Source: Pleodorina starrii
Taxonomy: Eukaryota > Chlorophyta > Chlorophyceae > Chlamydomonadales > Volvocaceae
Direction: 5' to 3'
Length of the DNA: 64,000 bases
Assembly (NCBI GenBank): GCA_030267565.1
Contig: BRXU01000017.1
Coordinates: forward strand, 124,001 to 188,000
The notes beneath the pieces were generated by a model. It was not told the origin of the DNA and ran no database searches. It was given only the letters and a program-made list of their open reading frames with translations. Made by a program: the position numbers and the translations under genes. This document shows, in pieces, positions 13,537 through 24,500 of this stretch (its first letter is position 1; the number at the start of each line of letters is the position of its first letter).

Positions 13537-13629
13537 TAACACGCACGCTTGTGCCGCCGTATGCGGCTGCCGGAGTGCGGCCGCTCGGGTACTGCTCGCT
13601 GCCGCCGAGTGCCCCATCTAGCTATCTGC

Positions 13630-14663
13630 TTTTTGGGCGGGGCCCCAGCGCGAAGCGCCCGGGGGGGCCCCGCCCTGTAGGATTGCCCATGTCCGTGTGG
13701 ACTGTGGACTGTGGACTGTGGACTGTGGACTGTGGACTGTGGACTGTGAACTGTGAACTGTGGTGTCCTAACAAAAGTGCAGAATCTCGGCCAACGGAAA
13801 TACTGCATAAGTAATATATCACATTCTTTATTGCACGGTAAATTTATTATTGGAACCCAACATCGCACGAGTAAAAACCAGTTTGGCAGTCTCCATGGAC
13901 CGAGGCCGAGGTCAAACCAACGCCTCTCGGCCTATAATTAATTCCAGAAGATTCATCGTTCCTCAAAGTGGATTTCTGACATGACGGCGTGAAATGAATC
14001 TTCGTTTCGGCAACCAACTATGTTTGCATTGCGAACATTCTTCCCGCGACCACACCACAGCTCTGCTACCCGGTCCGACCGACTTGACGCATATTTCGAT
14101 TACAAAGGTTGCAAGGAGCAAACCATGAGGGGCAAACTGCTGATTGTTGGACGCCAAGCCGCAAATGCACGCATTATGCAGCGGTCTTCAGCGGGCCGCC
14201 CAACAAGTCCAGTCGGCAACCTAGGGATGGAATTCTACATTCCCTGTCCTAATGTTAAAGCAGTCAAGCCTCCTCTACGGCGAATACCTCAGTAGCGAAG
14301 CCTGTGCACTCTCGTCGGCAACTGCACGTCGTCGCAACCCTCGCAAACAGTTCCGCTGTCCTTCTATTGGCAAGTCAGCCTGCGTGATGTGTAAATGATA
14401 CACTCCATGTCTACTGTCAAGTAACTTCAGCCAATGCGCTGGCCGGAAGAGTTGCACAGTGCCGAGACGGCGCGCGATGCTAAACATGGGTCGGATTGCT
14501 GAAGCCGCAGGCATTTCAGATATAAAGCTCTGGCTGCCTATCAGCAGGAATGTCGACTCACTACTTCACGCCCTCGCCACCCTAGCACTCAACTTGACCC
14601 GTACGGATTTAGTGGGGCCCCGCCCTTTTTCCGGCTTCGAGGAAGCCGACACCAACCCCTTGT
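13630..14663. mobile_element. 1.03-kb dispersed repeat, copy A
   Basis: About 1034 bp, apparently near-identical to 42262-43295 and in the same orientation; flanking bases differ on both sides. It starts with a GC-rich hairpin (GGGCGGGGCCCC ... GGGGCCCCGCCC), then a 7-bp TGTGGAC tandem array (13695-13763). Near the right end GGGGCCCCGCCC recurs, followed by a short hairpin (CGGCTTC / GAAGCCG) and ACACCAACCCCTTGT. No transposase is visible and its short frames match nothing I recognise. It is probably a non-autonomous mobile element; the class is undecided because no clear TSD is visible. Confidence 0.75.
13695..13763. repeat. TGTGGAC heptamer array
   Basis: About nine 7-bp units, the last ones degraded to TGTGAAC. 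It is internal to the 1.03-kb repeat and recurs in its second copy (about 42327-42395). Confidence 0.9.
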
Positions 14664-15604
14664 TTTATTAGCGCCCTTCGTTGGCGGCGCTGCTTGTTTT
14701 GACTGGTGTGACCTTTTGAAACCGCAACGACACGCAGACACCTGCTGCTGCCACCCGCAGCCGCTGTGTTGTGATGGAGTGCGCATCCCCTTGCCCTGTA
14801 GTTGCTTATTCTTCGTCCCGTATGGTAATGACAGCCGAGCCACCGTGGGGCAGACCGGTGGCGGGGGCTTGTGCGCCGGTGTTCGCTTATGGGACGAGCG
14901 GCTTGCCCTGTGTTGGGGACCTGCTCTCGTGTTCTCCCGTGGCAAGGGTTTCGTTTGTGTTGGGGGTTGTAGGGTTGTAGAGACTGGTGCTGGTGGTGAT
15001 GAAAAAGCTATAGCCGATTGCCGGCACCTCTTTGTCTGCATGGTTAGCCCGAACTGCTGCTGCGGGGGCGTTTCGCAGCCACGTGCTTGGAACTCGGTTG
15101 CCCTGGCGGCGTTCAGTGCGATTGATTGCCGTCGTTGTGTGGCAGCTGCCCGACGGTGCCTGGGGTTGCCAAGCCCGGGGCAGGGCCGCCATGTAGAGCT
15201 ATCCCGCACCTCCGCCGGCCGTTTCGCGACAATATCAGTACGACATGGTACAACAGTTGTGCTGTATGCACTGCTGGGGTCCCTTCCGTGGGTCGACTGT
15301 TCGACTTTAATCAGGATTGTTCTTACGCACTTGGCCGTGTTGCCATGTGGTTTACGTGTTTCTGAGACCGGGCACAGAACATAGAGCCAAACTCGTGCGT
15401 AGGAACTTCGCCGCAAAAACTATCCGATCGAGGTACTTCCAAACTTCACGATGGTAATAAAATATGGCAGCTACGGTAGCTCCTAACCGTTTTAAGTTGT
15501 GGGCTCTAAACGTGAAGAATATGATGAGTGCGGTCCATATGCCGCTGTTAGTACAACAGGAACTCTTGGGAATGGTCCTTCGTTCACACCAGTTTAATTA
15601 ATTA
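14664..15604. other. No recognisable gene
   Basis: Between the 1.03-kb repeat and the TIR element. Both strands carry frames of 200-275 codons (14716-15384 plus, 14589-15416 minus). They overlap one another, are Cys- or Arg-rich and show no domain, so I treat them as chance. Confidence 0.4.
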
Positions 15605-16679
15605 CAGAGGAGCTGGATAACAGCTACATAGTGCGATCGCACGACTCTGTGGGCCTAATGTTCAATAGAACATCTAGACCAGGCCACTAACCAATTCACT
15701 GGCGAATTCGCCTCATTGGAAAGGGATCCCATTCTGTGAGATGAAAGTCTTCACACCAGGTCCAGTAGGGTTCCAGTAATGCGGCGTGTTGTGTATGCGA
15801 TAACTGCTGAGCTTAGGGTCGTCAACAACATTATTGGGGCTGTAGCGCTAAGGCCCACACCCACTACTAACACGACCACCTATGAGTTTTCGCGTATGTG
15901 GAAGGTTAGCGGGGCTGGACAGAAACTGCACCAGTGATCGTTCTCAGTGGCTATCTGCCAGTAAAGCCGTAGAAGACGATATACTTTACTGCTCTATCCA
16001 AGACTGGCACGCGCAGACCCTAGTGACCTTGTACTACTGAGTACCAATGCAGCGTAACGTTCTAAGGCCTAAGGCCCAGGGAATGATCCTTTCGCTTGCT
16101 TTGGCAGCGTTTGGCTTAGCTAGAGGCCGATGGCCCAGTTACAGGTAGCGTAGGCTAGAGCTTACTGCTCTTGGGTCTTGAGTGTCGTACAGTTGGGGTC
16201 CTGTCGTACAGTTGGGTCTTGAGAACCGGGGAGGTTCGAGGGGGATCTTGGTCAGGGCTTCACAGGCGTCGGCTGCTTAGACGAGAGCGTTCGTGCTATC
16301 GTGCTACGAATCGGAGAGTCAGAGTAAGAATTTTCTTGCTTAGAATGTTACAAGGGCTCAGAGGTTAGTCCTCGCTCGCTCGAGGGGCCTCTTAATGCCG
16401 AGTTTGGCTTAGCCAAGTGTCCAGTTGCTCAGCAACCGCGAGTGTGTGTCAATAGACTGCAACGCCCGGCCTTTTATACCTTAGCCTGGGTACCGATTCA
16501 TTTCAGGGAATCGGAATTGGCACACGTAGTCGAAGACATTCATTTCCCAGCATGGGATCCCTATCCAATGAGGCAATTTTGCCAGTGATTTAGTTAGTGG
16601 CCTGGTCTAGATGTTCGATTGAACATTAGACCCACAAAGTCGTGCGATCGCACTAAGTAGCTGTTATTCAGCTCCTCTG
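15605..16679. mobile_element. TIR DNA transposon, non-autonomous, hAT-like ends
   Basis: The left end at 15605 and right end at 16679 are inverted copies (CAGAGGAGCTG...CAGCTCCTCTG) that pair over about 150 bp. TAATTAATTA flanks both sides; because it is self-complementary and also precedes the third copy at 16722, it may be part of the terminal repeat rather than a target duplication. CAGAG-type termini are usual in hAT elements (established knowledge). No transposase frame is present in the 1.1 kb, so it depends on another element. The left arm stops matching after about 15753, which suggests internal rearrangement. Confidence 0.65.
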
Positions 16680-16721
16680 TAATTAATTAATCTTTTATAC
16701 TAACGGCGAACTAATTAATTA

Positions 16722-16930
16722 CAGAGGAGCTGGATAACAGCTACATAGTGCGATCGCACGACTCTGTGGGTCTAATGTTCAATAGAACATCTAGACCAGG
16801 CCACTAACCAATTCACTGGCGAATTCGCCTCATTGGAAAGGGATCCCACTCTGTGAGATGAAAGTCTTCGACTACGTGTGCCAATTCCGATTCCCTGAAA
16901 CGAAACGGTACCCAGGCTAGCGAAGGGGGA
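16722..16930. repeat. Second TIR arm, forming a near-palindrome with 16494-16679
   Basis: A further copy of the left arm, differing from 15605-15753 at about two positions over 150 bp. With the inverted arm at 16494-16679 it forms two arms of at least 185 bp separated by 42 bp. No matching right end was found further right, so this is a truncated second element whose remainder is lost or buried next to the LINE 3' end. Confidence 0.7.
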
Positions 16931-17117
16931 GGCAAAAGGGAATCGGAGTCAAGGCAAAACCTCCCCCGCTCTGGGACCGGCCTAAAGACGAGCACACGTA
17001 TCCTGCAACTACCCACGTACGTACGAAAGGAGCAAAAGAACAGCGGTGTACCCCACGATATTGCATCAATAGCAAACAACCAAACCAAACCCTATCCTTC
17101 TTGTTCTGTCCAACATA

Positions 17118-18571
17118 TCATTCGTTATGCGTTTCCGGCAATGAACAGACGATTTGCCCAGATCCATTCCGTGAAAGGAACGGATGGTTTGACGGAACCA
17201 TATCCCAACCCCGCAAAGGAATATCCTGCGCCGCAAAGGCAGTCAAACGTCCCCAAAAATCCGCTACCACTGTTGCGCTTATCTTGTTTAGAGCCGGAGA
17301 TGTAAGGGTATCTCCACCGCCCTCCCTATACAACAGTCGCCTTCCCACGTCAAGCGCGCTTATCGCTGCCAGGCATACAACCTCCCAAACATACTTATGT
17401 ACCGTCAAAGGGGGACTGGCTAGCCAAACGCTCTTTCTATCCATCATCGTGCCGTAGTAATCTAGTTCAGTCTCCATCTCCTCTCTCAGGGCTTTGGCTA
17501 CTGTACAATCCCAGAACAAATGCCTTCTATCACCTCCCCGCATATGCACGCCGCATGGACATTTCGCTGCCGGTTGTCCGCGCTCACGCTGCGTGCGGTG
17601 CATCGGAAGCGCTGGGAACCCGTCCAACGCCAACCTCCAAAAGGCCTCCTTGTTCTCGTTGTCCCACCGAAGTTGCCACATGTGTCTCACAGTGCGCCCA
17701 TAATCCTTGAGCATTGCCGCCATTGCTTCCTCCGACATTTGCTCGTCCAACGCATCCCGAATGAAATCCAGGTGTTTGGCAGCCAAGCGATCGTAATGGA
17801 AGTCCATCTGAAGATGGGTTGCGATTTTGACGATCACCTTGGTTAATACTACGGCAGTCTCACCCATTATCCAGCCCAGACTACTAGCTATTTTATCCCA
17901 CGCGATCTCTGGCGGAGGCGCTGCTGCGCCTCCATCCGGACTGTCCAACACCATGCTTGCGGCTGACACCCAAGAGTTGGGTATGCTACCAAGGAGTGCT
18001 GTAATGCGTGTGAGTGCCCCCAAGCCTGTCGACAGTGTTTGTGGCACTACGCGTCTTGATGGTATATGCAAAATGCCCCTGAGGACATCACGTTTCCACC
18101 TACTTGTGCAATCTCGCGCATGATCTACAGTTAGTCCCTCTATCCCTACGTCCTGAATCACTCCCCAAAATCCCTCCATCGCTCGGAAGCATCTCACCAC
18201 CATTCCTATAGTGTCAAGCCCATGGAGTTTCCGGAGGTCTGGAAAGCGGGTATCCATGTACGTGCCAGTTCCGTTCACCAGTAGTGGGTTGCCCCAGAGC
18301 GGTGCATTGAAGCACCATGGCCCCGGTGCAGTAACCGACATATCGATCACATGCGGAGCTGGAATCCATGCTAGGGCCGTTACGAGTTGACGCAGGGCCG
18401 GGCAGTTGTCTGTCATTCGCTTCCCCAGTACCGTGATTGGTCCCGTAAGTCGGTTGTCTCCCGGAACCGGTGACAGGCATAGCGGATGCGCTGCCGGGTG
18501 TATCTTCCGGAGTAAGGCTAGCAACACTCTGGGCCATGGGTGTTGGGAGGGTGACGGGTTGCACATGAGAG
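17118..18571 (-). pseudogene. LINE ORF2, C-terminal region with zinc-binding motif
   Basis: This is the end of ORF2 on the minus strand, about 480 codons left of the SINE-like insertion. A CxC...H...C cluster (KCPCGVHMRGG...HLFWDC) is like the C-terminal zinc knuckle of APE LINEs, thought to bind RNA. The frame is continuous from the SINE insertion point to its stop, and it reads into the RT part (19011-19957) once the SINE is removed. The product is not expected to be made, given the upstream breaks. Confidence 0.75.
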
Positions 18572-18584
18572 TTATGCCCCGTAT

Positions 18585-18997
18585 ATCCCCTAGGAAGTGC
18601 CTGAGAGTTAGGGCACTGAATTGGTGACCGAGTGGTCACCAGGTCGATCCCGGCCTTCGCAGAGGGCTGGGTGACCGATGGGGGCCCTGGTGTGGGAACG
18701 AACAGCAGGTGATCGCATGGCTCTTTAGCCATGTCCCTGTCCCCTGCACTGGTAGAACTCATCACGGTTGAATGTTCAAACAATGATGTGTCTGGCACAT
18801 CTGGGAAGAATGCGTGCGGGCACCCAGATGTGATCCGAGTGAGACGGAGCCCAGACACGGAGTGGGTGGGAGAAGCAACCCATCTTAGTCAAAAAGGCGG
18901 TCACCGCGGTAATGGGCTGTACCCGCCGATGAGGCATCAGTCTGTTCCCTTAACCCACGCAAGGGCTTACGGTCCAGCGTAATACTTTCTTTCTTTC
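18585..18997 (+). mobile_element. SINE-like element, copy 1 (413 bp)
   Basis: An insertion in the LINE ORF2, flanked by an exact 13-bp target duplication TTATGCCCCGTAT (18572-18584 and 18998-19010). It starts ATCCCCTAGGAAGTG and ends in a (TTTC)n-type tail, the sign of target-primed retrotransposition. Near the 5' end are A-box-like (TGACCGAGTGG) and B-box-like (GGTCGATCCC) strings, but their spacing is too short for a normal tRNA head. It has no coding capacity of its own. Nearly identical to 29091-29505. Confidence 0.8.
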
Positions 18998-19010
18998 TTA
19001 TGCCCCGTAT

Positions 19011-19957
19011 GGCTTGGATAGCATGACGTCCCCTCACGTGCTCCTTCAATGGCGTTAGGCCGAAGCCCCCAACAGCTGGCGGTAATGCCATGTAGTTAGC
19101 CCCAATGCCCGCTACTCGCCTGTGTTCCTGGGATTCCCTGGCCAGTGGCGTGATTCGCCGATCCACCACTGCAGCTGCTACGCTTTGCAGCTCCTTTACT
19201 TTCGTGGCGGTTGGGAGGCCCAGGTGTTCCATATGGTATAAGGCGCGGCTGAAGCTGAACCCAGATACCGCGAATGCCCGGCCGAAGGCTGTTAGTCGCA
19301 GTCCCACCACTTTCCCCATGCTGCTGGTTACCGACTCAAGGGGTAGCGCCTGCTCAGCTGCCGCTGGGCGGTCAGCGACCCGAATTCCGAGGGTAGTGGC
19401 CGCTGCTACCACCCGGAATGATCCCCAGCGGTCGCCCGGCTGTGGAGCTCCTTGTGCTGCGGCAAATGGCGGTTCATCCATTGGGGCGGCCCCTCCTGCC
19501 GGTGCCGCTGCCGCTGGTGCCGCTGCCACTGGTGCCGCTGCCGCTGGTGCCGCTGCCGTTGTCCCTGCTGCCGCTTCTGCTGCCGCTTCTGCCGGGGAGG
19601 TCCTCTGTAGTCGGTCCGCTGGCCGGGCGCGGGGCCCCTGCGGCCCTAAGGGAAGGAGTTTTACTTCTTTTGTTTTGTTGAGCTTCTGCCCAGATGCCAA
19701 GCGGAACGTGTCCATGGCTGCTGCGAATCGGGGTACGTCCGCTGCACTTTGCAGCATTGGTGAACAGTCGTCGGCGAACTGGGACGCTGCCAAGTGGATG
19801 TCCGCTAAGCTAATCCCAAATCCCTCATGCTCCAGCCACGTGAGCAGGGCCTGTGCCGGTGCCAGGTAGAGCACGGGTGAGAGGGGGCAGCCCTGGCGTA
19901 CGCCAGCCTCTATCGGCACCCATTCTGATAGGTACCCATTTACCAAGGCCGCTGATC
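19011..19957 (-). pseudogene. LINE reverse transcriptase, second half (palm and thumb)
   Basis: The minus-strand frame carries RT palm motifs GVRQGCPLSPVLY and the catalytic FADD (ASQFADDCSP), followed by an Ala/Pro-rich insertion of about 60 residues that is unusual inside an RT, then the thumb and connection region. The upstream half of the same RT is at 26523-27480, on the other side of the gypsy element. The two halves join in frame across one copy of GTGTT. Confidence 0.85.
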
Positions 19958-19962
19958 GTGTT

Positions 19963-20158
19963 TGTAACGTGCATGTGCCGTTACACTTCCATGAATCATA
20001 AGATATTACCCAAAAGGGTTTCAAGACAGGGTATCTCCTGTAAGTAAGCCCGCTAAGATAAAGTACGGTCTGCCGTACGGATCACATCTACAAGGTTCAG
20101 AGCTTGCTGCTGAGCCGGTGTCTTTTGATACCACCTAATTGGGACATTGCACGTTTCA
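19963..20158 (+). repeat. 5' LTR of the gypsy element
   Basis: 196 bp, TG...CA ends, paired with 26322-26517. It is followed directly by a primer-binding-like string TTGGTATCGAGAC (20159-20171), which resembles the initiator-tRNA-Met type (TGGTATC). Confidence 0.95.
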
Positions 20159-20287
20159 TTGGTATCGAGACGGTTTATTTTTTTTCTTCGGTCCTACGGG
20201 GCGTTTATGAATTTTCTACGCGGATTGCTGGTGTCTTCGGCAGTTCGCGTGCCTACTACAGCACCGCACGCTCTTTTTCAACGCAAT

Positions 20288-21514
20288 ATGTCTGCGAACG
20301 GTGCTGGTCAGCGTGATGACCCTCCTGTGGGCGACGCGGGCGGCGCGGGCGGCGCGGCCGCCGATGTTCGCGACAACGCAAACGCGCAGCAACAACAGCA
20401 GCAACAGCAGCAGCAACAGCAGCAAGGACTTCCGGCTGATGCTGGTGCTGGTGCTGGCGGTGACCCTGGCGCGCAGGCGACCGCCGCCGAAGCGTCTGTT
20501 GATCACAATGGCGACACTCGCATGGCCGATGGTGAAGTCTTTTCGGCCGTGCGCAAGAAGGGCAATCTGCCAAGCCCTCCTCACCCAGACAAGCGCTACG
20601 AGATTACGGTGGAGAAGGCGACCAAGATGAAGCTGGCGCTTCATCCCTACATCGACTACATCGTCACCGAGTTGGACGACAACTTGGTCGTCCACGGTCA
20701 CGTCATCAAGGATCCGGGTGCCACCAAATGGGTTATTCTGCACCTGGCGCCGATTCAGCTAACGATGGATCTGCGCGACGCGGTGGCCGAGCTGCCGGAC
20801 AAGGCCATTCCTGACGCCGAGTGGCTCAAGAACTGGCTGAAGAACTACGTTACGGGTACGGGTGGCGCTACCGTTTTTCTCGGGCTGCGGCGAATGAAGA
20901 ACGCTAAGCCGGTCAAGACGGTCGACGAGGCGGTTCAGCACGTCGTCGACCTCAAGCGGGAGCTACCGCCCAAGACGCCGGACGCTGTCCTCGTCTACCA
21001 CGTGATCGACCTCCTGCCGGCGACGCTGCAGGACCGCTTGATGTGGGACCGCAGCCGCGAGGACAAGGCCGAGTGGACGTCGTGGCCCGCCTTCCAGAAG
21101 GTCCTCAAGACGTACGCGGATGAGGTTAAGACTCACGCGGCGCAGGCTGGGGCTAAGGGCGGCGCGGCGAGCGGGTCGGGCAGTGGGTCGGGGGCGAAGC
21201 CGGGCTCGGGGGGGCAGGGCGCGCGGCCGAGGCCGTCGTCGGGCGGCGAGGGCAGCGCGGCCAAGAAGCCCAAGGGCCTCGGGCTTCCCGATAGCATTCC
21301 CATGGCCGAGCGCCACCGCAGGCCCCCCAACAAGTGGGCGAGGGTCTGGGTGCGCGGCTTGAACGGCAAGCAGGTCGAGGCCATGAAGGAGGCGAAGCAG
21401 TGCTTGTTGTGCGCGGAAGGGGGTCACGTCGCGGCCGACTGCCGGCTGGCGGACAAGAAGTTCGTGTCGGGCGACTTCTTCTACTTCAACGCGCCCAACA
21501 AGAAGTCGCACTGA
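20288..21514 (+). CDS. Gag polyprotein of the gypsy element
   Basis: Intact frame of 408 codons plus stop from the ATG at 20288. An earlier in-frame ATG (20147) lies inside the LTR and is less likely to be used. The N-terminus is Gly/Gln-rich (CAG repeat near 20392); the middle is a capsid-like helical region (DLRDAVAELPDKAIPDAEW, LKRELPPKTPDAVLVYHVI). The C-terminus has a Gly/Ser linker and one CCHC zinc knuckle (CLLCAEGGHVAADC) for RNA binding. It packages the element RNA in the cytoplasm. Pol begins 51 bp downstream in another frame. Confidence 0.85.
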   Translation: MSANGAGQRDDPPVGDAGGAGGAAADVRDNANAQQQQQQQQQQQQQGLPADAGAGAGGDPGAQATAAEASVDHNGDTRMADGEVFSAVRKKGNLPSPPHPDKRYEITVEKATKMKLALHPYIDYIVTELDDNLVVHGHVIKDPGATKWVILHLAPIQLTMDLRDAVAELPDKAIPDAEWLKNWLKNYVTGTGGATVFLGLRRMKNAKPVKTVDEAVQHVVDLKRELPPKTPDAVLVYHVIDLLPATLQDRLMWDRSREDKAEWTSWPAFQKVLKTYADEVKTHAAQAGAKGGAASGSGSGSGAKPGSGGQGARPRPSSGGEGSAAKKPKGLGLPDSIPMAERHRRPPNKWARVWVRGLNGKQVEAMKEAKQCLLCAEGGHVAADCRLADKKFVSGDFFYFNAPNKKSH

Positions 21515-21565
21515 TATGAGGCGCCTTGCTTAGGGACAGACCCACCCTCCGGACTTTCGCCGGAT

Positions 21566-24500
21566 ATGCAGGGCTTAAGACTGTCGAACTCGCTTGTGCC
21601 TGAGCCTGTTAAGGTTGCACGGGGCGAGAGTGACGAAGCTGTAGCGGCGCCTTTGCGAGCGTCTGCACAGACCGTTGTTGTGGCGGTGACGCGTGTTGAA
21701 GCGTCTGCGCCTGATGTTTTGAAGCCAAAGGAGTCGGCGCTTGCGCGCGCTTCTCCACGGCATGTGAAGAGAGCACGTGAAGGTGCGCCTGTTGAGTCCG
21801 TTGAGACGGAACAGACGTTGCGAGTTGCGGTGAAAGGTGCGCGGGACGTTAAGCGCGTGAAGGCAGGGTTGGACGCGGTTGAAGCTGGTCGTGTGTTGGC
21901 GGCGCCGACGGCGCGCGCGTGTTACACTAAGACGAACAGTTCGATGCCGGTCGCTTCCGCCTCCGAGGCTCCCGAGTACACCATTCGTCAAGCCGAATTT
22001 AAGCAGCTGCAGCGATTATCAGGACGGCACTTCATTTGGGATGCGTGCGCATCGTCAGATGGGTCAAATGCCATGTGTCCTAAGTTCAGCTCTCCTCGCG
22101 ACAGCTTTTTGCACGATAGTTGCGCAGGTCACCATGTTTGGATGCATCCGCCTACTGCCCGCATTGAAGACTTCCTGCACCACTATCTACGCTGCAAGTC
22201 GTTCGCTCCAGCAACCACATCAGGGGGTTTCTTGCTGCCCAAGTGGCCAAAAGCACGTTGGCGTTCGTTGCTTGCGGGAATGCAAAAGCTGCACGATTTC
22301 CATGCGGGGTATCACCTGTTCACTGCGCCGACAGGGAAAGGTAAGACTCCTTCGCGGGTTAACGGCGTGCCGTACGGTATGGAATTTTGGTACGATCCTC
22401 CCGTACAGTCGTCTGACGCTGCGGCTTGCGCAGCTATGCCCGTTCCCTTTTCGGTGTCTCCCAGTTTGGCAATGCAGTTCACAGGGGCTGTGTGCCACAA
22501 GGAGGCGACCATCCTCATCGACTCGGGGTGCCAACCCGCCCACTTGCTAAGTGCCGGGTTTGCGCGGCGCGTGGGCTTGCGGGTTCAACCACCAGACGGG
22601 TCGACTCCGGTGCCGACTATTGCCATGGGTAACGGTCAGCACGCGGCTTGTGAAGGTTTCGCGACCGTGCATGTGCGCTTGCAAGGTTACAAGGCGCGTC
22701 TGCAGTGCGCCGTTGTTGACTTAGCGCCACGGTTTGATCTGATTCTTGGAGACCCTTGGGTGCAATCGACAGGGGCTGTGCTTGAATTGCACACCCAGTT
22801 GGCGCGACTGACGCGGCTTCCACGGCGTCCTGTTCTGCGTAACGGCCCTTTCGACGAGGTTCCTAAACCTGACCGTGTGTCGACGCCACCCTCGGATGCT
22901 CCCTCCCAGTGCGCTACGGTACAGGCACTGGAAGACGGCGATGTGGCTTTTCTCTGCTTGGTTACCAAGGTGCCGGAGCCTGCTGTGGCGGCCGTGGCTG
23001 TGCCTTCGGAACCGGGGGGAGGCGAGGCTCCGCCAACCAAAGAAACCGCTTTCACGCAAAAGGTACGGGAAGCCGTGCGTGGGGATTCCCCAGCGGATTT
23101 GCGGTTACGGGCGTTACTGATGGAGAAGGAACACTTTTTCCCCGATCAGTTGCCTGCTACGTTGCCACCTGATAGGGGTTTGCCTTCGGTCGTGCCGTTA
23201 GAGCCGGGCGCGCGTCCTCCGGCGCAGCGTATGTTTCGATATTCGCTGCCCGAACAAGAGGAAATGCAGCGGCAAATTACGGACCTGTTGGCTAAGGGGT
23301 TTATAGAGCCCTCATGCTCTCCTTTCGGGGCGCCGGTTCTTTTTGTTAAAAAGAAGGACGGTACTTTACGTATGTGCGTTGATTACAGAGCTGTCAACAA
23401 CATTACGATTAAAAATCGTTATCCGTTGCCGCGGATAGATGATTTATTAGACCGGTTACGCGGTGCAAAAGTGTTAAGCTCTCTCGACTTAACGCAGGGG
23501 TATCACCAGATTCGGTTACCGCCTAGCGACGTCGAACGCACGGCGTTTAGGACACCATTCGGGCATTATCAGTATAAAGTTATGCCGTTTGGGTTGACGA
23601 ACGCACCTGCTGTTTTCCAGTCTGCGATGAACTCGGCACTGCAAGGGTTGCCGTACGTTGTCGTATACTTGGACGACATTTTGATTTTCTCACGCGACGC
23701 GGAAGAGCACGTACAGCATTTGGGCGAAGTGCTTAAGCGTTTGGAACAGCATCAGTTTTACTGTAAGCTGTCAAAGTGTGAATTCTTTAAGCCTTCGGTT
23801 ACTTTCTTAGGGCACATCGTGTCAGCCGACGGGGTGCGGCCTGATCCGCGTAAGACCGCTGTCGTGCAGGAGTGACCCGTGCCTAAGAACGTAGCTGACC
23901 TTCGTTCTTTCCTCGGACTCGCGAATTATTTCCGAAAGTTCATAAGGGCGTATGCAGCAATGGCTGCGCCGCTCACGAACCTTCTTTCGCCTAAGGTCCC
24001 CTGGGTTTGGTCGGAGGCATGCGCTGAGGCCTTCCACCAGATTAAGGAAGCGCTCACTTCGGCACTGGTGCTAACGCTACCCAATCCACGTGAGCCTTTT
24101 GAGGTCATTGCGGATGCGAGTGATTATGCGATAGGTGCGATTTTGCTTCAGCATGGGCGGCCAGTGGCTTTTGAGAGCCGTAAAATGACCCCTGCGGAGC
24201 GTAACTACATCACCACAGAGCAGGAACTGCTTGCAGTTGTGCACGCGCTCAAACTGTGGCGTTGTTACTTGGAAGGTGTGAAGTTCACAGTGATTACGGA
24301 TCACGAACCTAACACAGCCATGCGCCGGAAAGACATACTTTCTCGACGACAGGCGCGGTGGTCGGAATTTCTGGAGTCCTTTGCTTTCGATTGGCAGTAT
24401 CGCGCGGGACGCTGTAACCCAGCGGATCCGTTGTCTCGGCTTCCGGGGCACGTCGAAGGTGATGTGGCGACGGTTATGACGATTAGCGCCCAACGGTTGA

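Noticed and set aside
13695..13763. Regularly repeated TGTGGAC array, at first sight CRISPR- or telomere-like
   Set aside because: It has no spacers, a 7-bp period, and lies inside a dispersed repeat; it is a simple minisatellite and does not match TTTTAGGG telomere repeats.
13630..14663. 1.03-kb repeat as a Helitron
   Set aside because: A terminal hairpin is present, but the 3' end CTTGT is not CTRR, there is no 5' TC start shared by both copies, and the insertion context is not A/T.
14589..15416. Frame of about 275 codons on the minus strand (and 222 on the plus) as a gene
   Set aside because: Both strands are open over the same DNA, neither has recognisable motifs, splice partners or conserved relatives in the window.
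20147..20287. Extended N-terminus of gag from the ATG at 20147
   Set aside because: That ATG lies inside the LTR, and the extra residues are unlike the start of a Gag protein; the ATG at 20288 fits better.
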